Assembly: GCA_026932145.1 (NCBI GenBank) | Contig: JAIXKT010000007.1 | Coordinates: 266,673-330,672 of the forward strand | Source of the DNA: Bacteroidia bacterium | Lineage (GTDB): Bacteria > Bacteroidota > Bacteroidia > J057 > JAIXKT01 | Length of the DNA: 64,000 nt | Reading direction: 5' to 3' | Shown: positions 36,601 to 45,729 of the stretch, in pieces | Numbering within the stretch: the stretch's first letter is position 1 | Layout: each line of letters opens with the position of its first letter | Position numbers and translations under genes: made by a program | Notes under the pieces: generated by a model | Databases searched by the model: none | Told to the model about the DNA's origin: nothing | What the model saw: the letters and a program-made list of their open reading frames with translations, nothing else

Positions 36601-38733
36601 GGCAGCAGAGAAGTTCGCTGCGGTCGTGAATGTAAAACCATATTTTACACGTAAACGTGAATTAGCCGGCAAGCTAAATGTTCCTGACGCAGTAGATTTG
36701 TTAATAGATCCGGTTACGGTAAGTACCTTTGCATTCACATCAAAAATAGTCTTGGCGGCTACGTTTGCCGTGATAGAGAGATTGAAAACCGTTACATCGG
36801 CTTCCAAAACAGGGTATCTGGTGGATGCTGCTGTTGGTATTACGATATTATCTCCTGCTACCGGAACTATCCCTGATAACCAGTTACCGGCAACATACCA
36901 ATTTGTGCTAACAGCACCTGTCCATGTTTGGGTTGCCCCTGTATTATTCCATTGAATTTTCCCATCTGTATCTGGGAGGCCGCCACCCGGGGTTGGATCT
37001 GCCGGATCGGTTTCGTAACCTGGGCCGGAACGAACCCCATAACAATTACGAAAAGTAACAACGCCAACGGCAGCCGCAGGCCTAGAACAGTTCTTAACGA
37101 TTGCAGAATAATTAAAATTTACATTCTCGATAGTTGTTCCTCCGGGAATGTCATTATTAAGTGTTAGATATGTAATACTTGCACCGGCGTTTGTTTCATT
37201 AAAAGTGCCGTCACTTAGATTATTGGGGGCATTATCCAAAGTAGAGCCGGACTTCATAATTAAACCGGACTGATGAATTAGATTTATCACGTAATATCTG
37301 GCGGATAGAAATCCCCCATCGTTAATTTCTACTCTAAAATAGTTTCCAGATAAAGCATCTCGTTGAATCCGTACAAGTGCCTGATTAGAAGTTCCGACAA
37401 AATTTATTCTTCCACCGTTTCCTGTGGTTTGTAATATTGGACCGGGAACATCCACTGATGAAAATAGCAGGGAAGAACCTCCGTCGCAATCTAATACACC
37501 GGCAGCGTGTACATTAAACGTTCCGGCATTCGGGCTGGCTAAGGCATTTCCGAAAATTAGGGTACGCCCATTTAGGCGAAAAGTTCCGGAAGAGACCACA
37601 CAAGAATCTAAAATACGGCAACCGTCATTTTCTAAGTATAAAACTGAGGCAGTATTGACAATTACAGAAGGAAGAACACAGCCTCTCAACAAACTGTTTC
37701 CAGCATTGTAAGCCGTAACAGGACTGTAGCCACGAATAACCTGATTAACAGCTGGGTCTGAACCATTGAACGTAAAAAGTGCCTTTCTATCTGTGTAGTT
37801 AATTCCATTAGCAGTGTTAGCAGATACATTTCTACTTGGAGGTAATGTATTGAAATCAATTAAGTTACGTCCGATTTGGATTTCAACATTTCTGACTCCA
37901 GCTGTGTTATTCAGAAATAACGCAGCATCTCCTACTATACGTAAATCTACTTTAACAATTAGGTCTATACCAACACTTGGATTAATGACTAACTCTCCTT
38001 TTTGTATCTCTAATGAATTATTGATTGTAACTGGGTCAGTAATCGTAATGGCTTGCGCTCCGCTACTTTTAGAAATATTAACATCATAAAATGTTAGGCC
38101 AAGCGAGCTAGAACCTCCTATTGTTTTGTCTATTCCGCCGTCAAAAGTAACTGCTCCAAAGTTAGGTTGAAATTTTCCGCCATTACTAACCCAGTTACCA
38201 TCAACTTCTAATGGGTTAGAGCCTGTTCCTGAGCCTAAGCAAAACAAGCCGGAAACTAATGTTACATTGCCCGTTACTACGGTAACCGCTTGGATATACA
38301 CAGAATCAGCCGGAGAAAGTGCGGTATTGTTTATCGTAATATTTTGAAAAGTATTACGTCCGGCTATAATTTGTTTACTATTTGTTGATTTGAACTCAAC
38401 AGTACCCCCATTTGCCGTAAAAACCGAAGCATTGGCTTTTGACCAATTGCCATAGACCTCTAAGGTACCACCGTTCATCGTAAACATAACCGCGTTAGTC
38501 ATAGATAGCGTTCTACACCGATAGGTTCCTGAATTGATAACCGGATAGTTCGGTAATAACGCCGTATTGATATTAACGTTATCTATTAATGTAGGTATCT
38601 GATTAGGTGTCCAATTTAATGGATCTCCCCAATCGGTGGAAACACTGCCATTCCAAATTATTTGCGAAAAACCGTTGAACGGAAAGATATAGAATGTAAA
38701 AATTATTAAAAATAACTGTAAAACGTTTTTCAT
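33679..38733 (-). CDS. Giant T9SS-secreted surface protein with three repeated modules
   Basis: 1684 residues, ATG at 38733. Signal peptide ending near NGFSQ. Then three long beta-rich modules, each opening with a Trp/Asn motif. The first is at about residue 27 (WNGSVSTDWGDPLNW), the second at about 602 (WTGAVSTNWYVAGNW) and the third at about 1053 (YWGNFTTGNWNDAPSKW), each followed by P..(I/V)DN(V/I). Short repeats such as GGTLEVYGNWSK and GNWTNNGGYF occur within modules and suggest a beta-helix (inference). The last 80 residues are a T9SS type A domain (ARVYPNPFNE, IFDYTGKI, SNGIYFYKLAING). Probably a cell-surface adhesin or matrix protein. Confidence 0.9.
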   Translation of the reverse strand: MKNVLQLFLIIFTFYIFPFNGFSQIIWNGSVSTDWGDPLNWTPNQIPTLIDNVNINTALLPNYPVINSGTYRCRTLSMTNAVMFTMNGGTLEVYGNWSKANASVFTANGGTVEFKSTNSKQIIAGRNTFQNITINNTALSPADSVYIQAVTVVTGNVTLVSGLFCLGSGTGSNPLEVDGNWVSNGGKFQPNFGAVTFDGGIDKTIGGSSSLGLTFYDVNISKSSGAQAITITDPVTINNSLEIQKGELVINPSVGIDLIVKVDLRIVGDAALFLNNTAGVRNVEIQIGRNLIDFNTLPPSRNVSANTANGINYTDRKALFTFNGSDPAVNQVIRGYSPVTAYNAGNSLLRGCVLPSVIVNTASVLYLENDGCRILDSCVVSSGTFRLNGRTLIFGNALASPNAGTFNVHAAGVLDCDGGSSLLFSSVDVPGPILQTTGNGGRINFVGTSNQALVRIQRDALSGNYFRVEINDGGFLSARYYVINLIHQSGLIMKSGSTLDNAPNNLSDGTFNETNAGASITYLTLNNDIPGGTTIENVNFNYSAIVKNCSRPAAAVGVVTFRNCYGVRSGPGYETDPADPTPGGGLPDTDGKIQWNNTGATQTWTGAVSTNWYVAGNWLSGIVPVAGDNIVIPTAASTRYPVLEADVTVFNLSITANVAAKTIFDVNAKVLTVTGSINKSTASGTFSLPANSRLRVKYGFTFTTAANFSAASNSTTEFFGVTAWDNAYTFGNVEMAGNIFISNAGDNCNVVDFTLTNGNIVFVNQQRNLNVRGNWTNNGGYFTPVGSRITFASNTTSTKTILSRGQVFSTISFDPVASGSCVYQLSDDMYATSPGTGTGALGTSILLTGASGQTVTLELNQYTLYVNNLNISSGVAGSATLTLNQGSILSINSGFTIRTTGTGAAVIFDGLPDKRCLVTRQGNGTYTFDLSAGAPTVSAIYTDFEYMNGSGINVSGASAIDATKNFSYCSFSNFTQTSGQLLNLPNLTVGPIQEVLFYYSGNPSVGTHFNVYRASGALISTFNNAKGNLSGPKYEKDPVGTTTPGVISWSDNYIYWGNFTTGNWNDAPSKWRNLGGSVVPIPTNIDNVLLDHTHCAGTYTITVDAASNCNNLTMRSGATNAIQLNTTNQQLTIKGNFEMESSLDTLISNGIIDIWGNWLMNKGIFLPQTGSNVRFVGNSNSIASGATNAFYNITINNGSNTTRLLDDIRIDKDISLTSGNFDVGTGNYGVYMRGGHWVGTNGLFTPRNGTVYFTGIVGQNINNANAQKFNNLEMNKGAGNINLFHDIYINSTLNFTTNNRARINCSGKRVRMMAAASAVGVNKKGTNGYVNGQMSFIFNSSAAIITKFYTIGKDGVYLPFELSMRLGDDINTEIVGEQFNAAPPSRTTPTLPEEVPFISNAHYFTISKIQPTTISYAKVIIQYNEDDATSLSLLSETTLRLLKESADGLNWDNLTPAGPGGYGNTSTGFLISTVNWTTFSDFVVGSTGDPLPVQYLKFNANYNPKEKQADLDWITAHEVNNAGFSIQRSDNDMLNFHTIATFENYPELVGKGSSLENNYEFIDKSTLTPGKTYYYRLTQHDFNGATKESEVKSIVVPIDDKLFARVYPNPFNECFYTEFQLTEAADIQFEIFDYTGKITENLINKSLPSGYYNIQHSVTHLSNGIYFYKLAINGKVYSGKIIKN

Positions 38734-39061
38734 AGAGTAAATCCCAAAATATGCTGAGAGTAAATTGTGTAATAATACGTCATTCTTAGGTTATTAGTTT
38801 CATATCGCTTTCAAAAATAGCAATAATTTAAAAAAATGTTAATAACTATTATTTTAGGTACATTTTTTCAACCGTATAGTATCTAATTTTTTAAATAAAT
38901 ATTTTTGTTTTTTATCAAAAATATATTTTTGTAAGTATTTTTACGATAACAACTATCCTTATGGTAATACAAATAACAGAAAGAGGCTCTCCTTTTCGGA
39001 GAGCCTCTTTCTGTTATTTGATGTTTATGAAATGATTACTATCGTTCAGATAGCTATATTC
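38734..39061. other. Intergenic region with a long hairpin
   Basis: No ORF. It holds the upstream region of the giant T9SS gene (AT-rich, without an exact TAnnTTTG) and the hairpin at 38970-39020. I see nothing else. Confidence 0.7.
38970..39020 (-). terminator. 23-bp perfect hairpin, terminator of the T9SS esterase gene
   Basis: Arms 38970-38992 and 38998-39020 with a 5-nt loop. It follows the 39062-40288 gene on the minus strand. There is no long U-tract. It shares the AAGAGGCT/AGCCTCTT core with the hairpin at 22548-22594. Confidence 0.75.
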
Positions 39062-40288
39062 TTACTCAAATATAAATTTGCGAGTATATTGGCGATTATC
39101 TTGGGTTACTAATTGCAAGACATAGAGGCCATTAGATAGGTCTTCACGCGGAATGCGAATAGTTTCCTGTCCTTGAGTATTCATGCGGAATACTTCTTGC
39201 CCATGAACATTTAGCAGTGAAATCACGCAGTTTTGGGATGCAGCACTTCCTAATTCAACAAATAACTGATTATTAGCTGGATTTGGGAATAGTCGTACTT
39301 CTTGAGCTAAGGTTGGATCCTGTGGGCGTGCACTAATAGAATTACATACCCAGCCTTTAACATTCCGAGACACAAATGCTACTGTAGAATCCATAGCTTT
39401 TTGGTCAGTAACATAGGGAACGTGCCCAGCTCCCTGCCATGTAAATAACTGGCTGGAAACATTTATCGTTTTAGCAAAAGAATCTATTACATAGCTACCA
39501 TCTACCAAAATTATGTTCAATGTAGATACTTTAACATAACCACTTTTGTAGGGAACTGTTGCATCGTCTGTTCCGTGCATACTAATAAAAGGAACATTAC
39601 CGGGTTCTAACCATTCTTTTTTGGCAAGTGCTCCACATAAATTGATAACCCCATGAACGCGGGTTGAAAATCCTGGATTCCCGCTATTACCTTCTAAACC
39701 GCCCAAACTATCTAAACTTCCTTGTGTACCAATTTCGGTAAATTCACTATCTTTGTCTAAGTACGCTAAATGTAAGGACAACAAAGCACCGGCAGAAGAG
39801 CCACCTATATAAATCTTATTTGTGTCAATATTGTAAGGATTACCATTTTCTATTACAGAACGATAGAAATAACGTACAGCTGCTTTACCATCTTGAACGG
39901 CTCGGATAGCAGAACGCAACATAATAACTGCGTCTGGTGGAAAACCGTCTAAGCCTAAACGATAGTCTATGGTTGCCGTTGTGTAGCCACGCTTCGCAAA
40001 TGCACGAGAAAGATACTTTACATCATAATCGTTACGAGTACCACTGATAAAACTACCACCATGGCAAAAAATAATTAAAGGACGTTTAGCCATTGTATCT
40101 CCCTTGGGAGTATAAACATCCATAACTAAATCTATTGGGGTGGTAGATTGAGCTGGAACTGCACTTCCATAAACTACCTTTACTGAATCAAATTCAGTAG
40201 CAATCTCTGAGTCATAGCGGCCAGACGGGCACTGTGCAGAAACCTGCAGATATAATGCCGCAAAAATTAAACCAATTACTTTCTTCAT
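39062..40288 (-). CDS. Secreted alpha/beta-hydrolase (esterase) with T9SS sorting domain
   Basis: 408 residues. Signal peptide, then an alpha/beta-hydrolase fold with oxyanion motif IIFCHGGSFISG, the nucleophile elbow GGSSAGA, an acid region near SMHGTDDATVPY, and the catalytic His in GHVPY. This is the carboxylesterase/BD-FAE layout. The last 80 residues are a T9SS type A domain (VRLFPNPANNQ, LLNVHGQEV, LSNGLYVLQLVT). Probably a secreted carbohydrate or lipid esterase; substrate unknown. Stands alone. Confidence 0.9.
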   Translation of the reverse strand: MKKVIGLIFAALYLQVSAQCPSGRYDSEIATEFDSVKVVYGSAVPAQSTTPIDLVMDVYTPKGDTMAKRPLIIFCHGGSFISGTRNDYDVKYLSRAFAKRGYTTATIDYRLGLDGFPPDAVIMLRSAIRAVQDGKAAVRYFYRSVIENGNPYNIDTNKIYIGGSSAGALLSLHLAYLDKDSEFTEIGTQGSLDSLGGLEGNSGNPGFSTRVHGVINLCGALAKKEWLEPGNVPFISMHGTDDATVPYKSGYVKVSTLNIILVDGSYVIDSFAKTINVSSQLFTWQGAGHVPYVTDQKAMDSTVAFVSRNVKGWVCNSISARPQDPTLAQEVRLFPNPANNQLFVELGSAASQNCVISLLNVHGQEVFRMNTQGQETIRIPREDLSNGLYVLQLVTQDNRQYTRKFIFE

Positions 40289-40647
40289 TTTGAGTAAAAA
40301 ATAAACTGCGCAAATTTCGGAATTTTAACAATTACTTCAGCATTTATCTATAAAAACTTTGGTATCTTTTAATTTAAGTATTGATGTTTGTGATACCATG
40401 CTTTTTTAGCAATTCAAAAAAACGCTGCCTCGCTATATACAAAACTATTGGTTATGATGTACTTTATAGAGCTAATAATCAGCGATTAATGTAAAATATG
40501 ATTTTTCTTCTCAAAAAATAAGGTTACAAATTCTAAGTTTTCCTATTAATAATAGGATTGAGCAATTTATTAATTGCTTCCATTTTGAAGCAGAGATGCT
40601 TGCACGTGAGACATAGAGTAAAGTCTGACACATAGTTTGAGAGAGTT

Positions 40648-40687
40648 AACAAGTCTTATCCAGCGGGTAAGACTTGTTATTTTTTTA
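40648..40687 (+). terminator. Strong intrinsic terminator upstream of aconitase
   Basis: A 12-bp perfect stem (TAACAAGTCTTA/TAAGACTTGTTA) with a 9-nt loop, followed by a T run. No annotated plus-strand gene ends here, which suggests an unannotated transcript. Confidence 0.8.
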
Positions 40688-40720
40688 TAAAAACCATTTA
40701 TTCAGTAGCTAATAAGATTG

Positions 40721-40728
40721 TAAATTTG
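40721..40728 (+). promoter_or_regulatory. -7 element for aconitase
   Basis: TAAATTTG, preceded 20 bp upstream by TTTA (one mismatch to TTTG). About 15 nt of leader before the ATG at 40748. Confidence 0.55.
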
Positions 40729-40747
40729 CAGTATAAAAAACATCCAA

Positions 40748-43012
40748 ATGACGTTTGACATCGAAATGATACGGGCGGTATATGCTCGTATGCCTGAGAG
40801 AGTTGATGCAGCCCGTAAATTAGCGGGTAAGCCACTCACTTTATCTGAAAAAATCTTATATGCTCATTTATGGGAGTCCTTACCATCAAGTTCTTATGTG
40901 CGAGGAAGTTCTTATGTGGATTTTGCACCAGACCGCGTAGCTATGCAAGATGCAACAGCTCAGATGGCATTATTACAGTTTATGCAAGCCGGACGTAGCA
41001 AAGCAGCAGTCCCTTCTACGGTTCATTGCGACCACTTAATAGTTGCCCAAAAAGGTTCTTCGCCCGACTTAGCTACCGCAGTGGTAGATAATAAGGAGGT
41101 ATATGATTTTTTAGCTTCCGTTTCTAATAAATATGGAATTGGCTTTTGGAAGCCCGGAGCAGGGATTATACATCAAGTAGTACTTGAAAACTATGCCTTT
41201 CCGGGTGGAATGATGATTGGAACTGACTCTCATACTGTTAATGCTGGAGGTCTTGGGATGCTGGCTATTGGAGTAGGAGGAGCAGATGCCTGTGATGTTA
41301 TGGCAGGTTTAGCTTGGGAGCTAAAATGGCCAAAACTTATCGGCATAAAACTTACCGGTAAGCTATCCGGGTGGGTTTCTGCCAAAGATGTGGTACTAAA
41401 AGTTGCCGGAATACTTACCGTAAAAGGTGGAACAGGCTGCATCGTTGAGTATTTTGGAGAAGGAGCAAAAAGCCTAAGCTGTACCGGAAAAGGAACTATT
41501 TGCAATATGGGCGCAGAAGTAGGTGCTACAACATCAACTTTTGGTTATGACGATAGCATGAGCCGTTACCTCCGCTCTACCGGAAGAACTGATGTAGCAG
41601 AATTAGCTGATCAAATCCGGGAATACCTTACCGCAGACCCAGAAGTCTATGCTAATCCACAACAATATTTTGACCAAGTAATAGAAATCAACCTCAGTGA
41701 GTTAGAACCATTTGTAAATGGCCCTTTTACGCCAGATTTAGCTACCCCGATTTCAAAAATGCGGGAAGTAGCTGCCCAAAATGGATGGCCTCTAAAAGTA
41801 GAAGTGGGTTTGATTGGTTCTTGCACCAACTCTTCATACGAAGATATTTCCCGTGCGGCTTCATTAGCCAAGCAAGCTGTTGCCAAAAAATTAAAGCCGA
41901 AAGCCGAATTTACCATTACACCGGGATCAGAGCAAGTTCGATACACTATTGATAGAGACGGACTTATAGATATTTTTAATCAAATGGGAGCTAAGGTATT
42001 CTCCAATGCTTGCGGCCCTTGTATTGGTATGTGGAACCGTATGGGAGCAGATAAAAAAGAAAAAAATACAATAATTCACTCCTTTAATCGCAACTTTCAA
42101 TCCAGAAATGACGGAAACCCGAATACCTGTGCTTTTGTGGCTTCTCCCGAAATTGTTACAGCTCTTGCAATAGCCGGTGATTTAGGGTTTAACCCAATGA
42201 CAGATACATTAATCAACGAAGATGGTCAAACCGTTCGCTTAGATCCGCCAACCGGAGATGAACTTCCGACAAAAGGCTTTTCCGTTGAAGATGCAGGCTA
42301 TCTCGCACCCGCCAAAGATGGAGCTTCGATAACAGTTGCGGTTTCCCCAACATCTACCCGCCTACAACTCCTTAACCCATTCAAAAAATGGGAAGGAACT
42401 GACATAAAAGGACTTAAACTCTTGATTCGGGTAAAAGGAAAATGTACAACAGACCATATTTCAATGGCTGGCCCTTGGTTAAAATACAGAGGGCATCTCG
42501 ATAATATTTCCAATAATCTACTAATTGGTGCTACAAATTCATTTAACGGAAAAATAAATTCTGTTAAAAATCAGCTAACCGGTGAATACAACGAAGTACC
42601 GCAGGTTCAACGTGCCTATAAAGCAGCGGGTTTTGGCTCAATCGTTATTGGGGAAGAAAATTACGGGGAGGGTTCATCACGCGAACACGCCGCTATGGAG
42701 CCAAGACATCTTGGCGTAAGAGCTATTTTGGTTAAATCTTTTGCCAGAATTCATGAAACGAACCTTAAAAAGCAAGGAATGTTAGCATTAACGTTTGCAA
42801 ACCCAAGCGATTATGACAAAATTCAGGAAGACGATACTTTTGATATAACAGGCTTAACTAACTTCACTACCGGAACGCCTTTGTCTTTGGTTATTCATCA
42901 CAAAGGTGGTTCATCCGAAACAATTTCTCTAAATCATTCATATAACAGCCCTCAAATTGAATGGTTTAAGGCCGGTGGAGCGTTAAATATTATTAGAGCT
43001 AACGCTCAGTAA
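40748..43012 (+). CDS. Aconitate hydratase
   Basis: Citrate to isocitrate in the TCA cycle; [4Fe-4S] enzyme, cytosolic. 754 residues, the length of mitochondrial-type aconitases. Cluster cysteines are C359 ([10 protein letters not shown]), C422 and C425 ([10 protein letters not shown]). [33 protein letters not shown], and the C-terminal swivel-domain motif [15 protein letters not shown] are present. Own promoter and terminator, so monocistronic. Confidence 0.97.
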   Translation: MTFDIEMIRAVYARMPERVDAARKLAGKPLTLSEKILYAHLWESLPSSSYVRGSSYVDFAPDRVAMQDATAQMALLQFMQAGRSKAAVPSTVHCDHLIVAQKGSSPDLATAVVDNKEVYDFLASVSNKYGIGFWKPGAGIIHQVVLENYAFPGGMMIGTDSHTVNAGGLGMLAIGVGGADACDVMAGLAWELKWPKLIGIKLTGKLSGWVSAKDVVLKVAGILTVKGGTGCIVEYFGEGAKSLSCTGKGTICNMGAEVGATTSTFGYDDSMSRYLRSTGRTDVAELADQIREYLTADPEVYANPQQYFDQVIEINLSELEPFVNGPFTPDLATPISKMREVAAQNGWPLKVEVGLIGSCTNSSYEDISRAASLAKQAVAKKLKPKAEFTITPGSEQVRYTIDRDGLIDIFNQMGAKVFSNACGPCIGMWNRMGADKKEKNTIIHSFNRNFQSRNDGNPNTCAFVASPEIVTALAIAGDLGFNPMTDTLINEDGQTVRLDPPTGDELPTKGFSVEDAGYLAPAKDGASITVAVSPTSTRLQLLNPFKKWEGTDIKGLKLLIRVKGKCTTDHISMAGPWLKYRGHLDNISNNLLIGATNSFNGKINSVKNQLTGEYNEVPQVQRAYKAAGFGSIVIGEENYGEGSSREHAAMEPRHLGVRAILVKSFARIHETNLKKQGMLALTFANPSDYDKIQEDDTFDITGLTNFTTGTPLSLVIHHKGGSSETISLNHSYNSPQIEWFKAGGALNIIRANAQ

Positions 43013-43032
43013 TAATTCATAGACGATATTTT

Positions 43033-43066
43033 AATGGCCTCTAACAATTCGGAGGCCATTTTTTTT
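43033..43066 (+). terminator. Terminator of the aconitase gene
   Basis: A 9-bp perfect stem AATGGCCTC/GAGGCCATT with a 10-nt loop and a T run. Confidence 0.93.
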
Positions 43067-43077
43067 GAGAGAGAAAT

Positions 43078-44613
43078 TTAGTTTTTTAGGGTGTCGTTTT
43101 CCTGCTCTTTTTTGCTATCGTAGGTAATGTCTTTGAGGCGGTCTAAGCCGGCTTTGGCTTTTTGCTCTAAGCCTTTTTGAAAATCATAATTGCTGAAAGA
43201 GAGTGCTAAACGATAAAACCGTCTGGCAGAATGCCAATCCGCCAAGTTTTCCATCAATACGCCGCTGTAATAATGTGCATAGACTTTCATCCAGAGGTTG
43301 TAAGTTGGGTTTTGCTGGATAGCTAAGTTTAGGTATAATTTTGCTTTAGGATAATTTTTTTTTTCGAGAAAAAGCCTACCCATTCGGTAATAAACTTCGC
43401 AACGCTCGTCATAGTTAAGCTGTTGGATTTTGCTGATGAGTATTTCGAGGGTTTCTTGGCAGGCGATGAAGTATCCGCCATCAAATTGGTTTCGTGTTTT
43501 AAGTAAGACGGTTTCTGTTTCGGTAAGGGGTCTTTTAGAGAGCATTCCTGCCCATTTTTTGGCATAGTTATCTTCATCTAAATCGGTGCTGGGGAGTTCT
43601 AAAACGGATAAATATTGTTTTCGGGCAGATTCTCGATTTCCTAAAAGTTCGGCACATAGTGCTTTTTTGTAAGATACTTCACTGCGAATATTTTTCCCGC
43701 GATACTGGCCTAAAAACTTTTCATAATACTGAGCAGATTCAAAATATTGCTGCTGAAAGAAATATGTTTTGCCAAGTAAATATTCTAAGAATGGGAATGA
43801 TATTGCGGGCGTTGTTTCTTGTATTTTTTCGGCTTCATGGAGCAGTAAAATGGCTTGATTGTTTTTCTTTTTATCCATACTTAAATTTGCTTTTAGGTAT
43901 GTAAAGAGTAAGTTACTGGGGTCAGTTTTGTGGAGGGAGTCAATTTGTTTGTAAGCGCCGTCTATATCTGCGAGGATATGTTTTTGGACGTATATGAGCA
44001 GAATTTCACATTCAGTTCTCATCAGTTCACTTTTTTGGGCAGCAAAACGAAGTTTTGCAATTCCTTCTATAACATTTCCTTTGTAGCCTAAAAGTTCTAT
44101 AATACCTTTAAACTCAGATGGAATAGTTGTGAGCGCGATTTCATAGAGACCTAACAAACGTTTGGTCATAACTATATTCGGGTAGTTTTTCAGGTTGTTT
44201 GTAAGTATGTTATGCGATTTTCGGATTTCATTAGCGGCAGAAAGATAATTTCTGGTTTTTAGGTTTAGCACGGCTCTTTCAAAGAGAAATTCTGCCATAA
44301 AGACGTTGCGCATTCCGTCGGGCTTCTTTTTTTCTAATGTTGCATAAGCTAAATTTGTTACAGCATTAAATTCATCTTGATAGCCTTGATTTTCACTAAT
44401 AAGAGCTTTGTAAAAAGCTATATGATGTGAAAAATACGTTTGGTAAATTGGATTATATTCATATTCAATAAGTTGTGATGCTTTGTCTAATTCTAATCGC
44501 AAGCAGTACTTTTCAATTCGTTCTCGAACAGTACCATTTTCTTGCCCGTAGGCAAACAGCGGCCATAAAACTCGGCTTAGTAAACAACCATAAAAGAGTA
44601 ATCTTTTCCGCAT
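43078..44613 (-). CDS. Exported TPR-repeat protein
   Basis: 511 residues from the ATG at 44613, which starts a signal peptide (MRKRLLFYGCLLSRVLWPLFAYGQ); the longer frame from 44673 is not supported. The rest is helical with TPR-like pairs, clearest at FPFLEYLLGKTYFFQQQYFESAQYYEKFL, EVYYRMGRLFLEKKNYPKAKLYLNLAI and YAHYYSGVLMENLADWHSARRFYRLALSF. Probably periplasmic. No partner domain is seen. Divergent from the LysM gene across 108 bp, so shared regulation is possible. Confidence 0.78.
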   Translation of the reverse strand: MRKRLLFYGCLLSRVLWPLFAYGQENGTVRERIEKYCLRLELDKASQLIEYEYNPIYQTYFSHHIAFYKALISENQGYQDEFNAVTNLAYATLEKKKPDGMRNVFMAEFLFERAVLNLKTRNYLSAANEIRKSHNILTNNLKNYPNIVMTKRLLGLYEIALTTIPSEFKGIIELLGYKGNVIEGIAKLRFAAQKSELMRTECEILLIYVQKHILADIDGAYKQIDSLHKTDPSNLLFTYLKANLSMDKKKNNQAILLLHEAEKIQETTPAISFPFLEYLLGKTYFFQQQYFESAQYYEKFLGQYRGKNIRSEVSYKKALCAELLGNRESARKQYLSVLELPSTDLDEDNYAKKWAGMLSKRPLTETETVLLKTRNQFDGGYFIACQETLEILISKIQQLNYDERCEVYYRMGRLFLEKKNYPKAKLYLNLAIQQNPTYNLWMKVYAHYYSGVLMENLADWHSARRFYRLALSFSNYDFQKGLEQKAKAGLDRLKDITYDSKKEQENDTLKN

Positions 44614-44709
44614 AAAAATTATACTGCAAAGATGTTCACTCTTACTGGTAGGTTCTACACTCTTTTTCCACACAATTTCTACATTAGGTGCATATTTCGT
44701 ACCAAAGCC

Positions 44710-44717
44710 TAATTTTG
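44710..44717 (+). promoter_or_regulatory. -7 element directly upstream of the LysM gene
   Basis: TAATTTTG ends 4 nt before the ATG at 44722. The predicted start of transcription falls on or beside the ATG, so a leaderless mRNA is likely if this is the promoter. Confidence 0.5.
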
Positions 44718-44721
44718 CAGT

Positions 44722-45678
44722 ATGATACGGGTAGGTATATTTTGGTTAGTTTTGAGTTCGCTACTTTATGCTAAAGAATTTGATGCGGATTCAGTTGGTA
44801 ATAAAATAATTAACGGGAAAAAGTACATTCTGTATGAAGTGGAGCAGGGTGAAACCCTTACCCGAATTGCTAAAAAGTATGGCATTACTGTTCAGCAGCT
44901 ACGGGTTATCAATAAATTGGGAAATGATAATCTTACTCCCGGCCAAATTATTAAGATTCCCCCCACAGAACCATTAGAGAACACAAATACTTCTAATACT
45001 GAGCCTAAAACCCAATCGGTTCTTATCAAGAAACCTCGTTATTATACCTGCGTTAAGGGAGATAACTTGTATTTAGTTACTAAAAAAAATAAGATTTTAC
45101 TACGCGATTTACTGGATATAAACGAATTAAATAGTCCTGTTTTGTCTGAGGGTCAGGTTATTATTATTGGTTATGACGAAGAGCGGGTTACTGTTCCCGT
45201 TGAGCCAGAAGTAGCCGCTAATCCCACCACAAAGCCCTCTCAAAAATCCAATCCGGAAACACCTCGTGAACGTGCACGTAAAGATTCGCTGGCAATGTTT
45301 CCTAACCCGCAAGAAAAAATCATGGATGCTCCGGAAGGCCGTTTGCCTGATATGCCCGCTTATGCCACTGTAAAAGAAAAAATTGATGCCAAGAAAAAAG
45401 CCTACTTTGAAGTAAGCGAAGCAGGAAAAATGCAACTTATTGAAAATCAAGGAAAAGACGCATTTCGGTTAGTTATTTATCATCCAACTCTTCCGGTGGG
45501 CACAGTGGTAGAAATTCTTTCAAATACAACCAACAGAACCGTTAGTGCTGAGGTAATTGGTAAATACGAATACAATCCAGATACAAATTACATCATCAGC
45601 GGAACAGACCGCGTTTTTAGGTATTTGGGAGCAGCTAAATTAGAACCTATGGAGATTACAGTTCGTTATCGGCTATAA
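44722..45678 (+). CDS. Exported protein with two LysM domains and an RlpA-like C-terminus
   Basis: 318 residues. Signal peptide (MIRVGIFWLVLSSLLYA). LysM 1 at about 37-80 (YEVEQGETLTRIAKKYGITVQQLRVINKL, LTPGQIIKIP) and LysM 2 at about 108-152 (YTCVKGDNLYLVTKKNKILLRDLLDINEL). A Pro/Lys linker (about 155-200) precedes a C-terminal domain (about 230-318) with AFRLVIYHPTLPVGTVVEILSNTTNRTVSAEVIGK, which resembles the double-psi beta-barrel of RlpA. Likely binds peptidoglycan in the periplasm. Enzymatic activity is not evident. Confidence 0.85.
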   Translation: MIRVGIFWLVLSSLLYAKEFDADSVGNKIINGKKYILYEVEQGETLTRIAKKYGITVQQLRVINKLGNDNLTPGQIIKIPPTEPLENTNTSNTEPKTQSVLIKKPRYYTCVKGDNLYLVTKKNKILLRDLLDINELNSPVLSEGQVIIIGYDEERVTVPVEPEVAANPTTKPSQKSNPETPRERARKDSLAMFPNPQEKIMDAPEGRLPDMPAYATVKEKIDAKKKAYFEVSEAGKMQLIENQGKDAFRLVIYHPTLPVGTVVEILSNTTNRTVSAEVIGKYEYNPDTNYIISGTDRVFRYLGAAKLEPMEITVRYRL

Positions 45679-45729
45679 AAATTCAGCTACCAAAATTCAG
45701 ATAGGCTTGATGTAAGGAAATAAAGTCAA

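Larger units (their letters stand above)
40289..40747. other. 459-bp region without a protein gene; candidate small RNA at its right end
   Basis: No convincing ORF. 40289-40500 is plain AT-rich sequence. From about 40540 there are closely spaced hairpins: TCCTATTA/TAATAGGA near 40540, AGCAATT/AATTGCT at 40561, then a terminator at 40648. A transcript ending at the terminator is possible. See findings. Confidence 0.45.

Noticed and set aside
34481-38089. Plus-strand ORFs opposite the giant T9SS gene
   Set aside because: Short, without initiation context, and opposite a single long well-supported frame.
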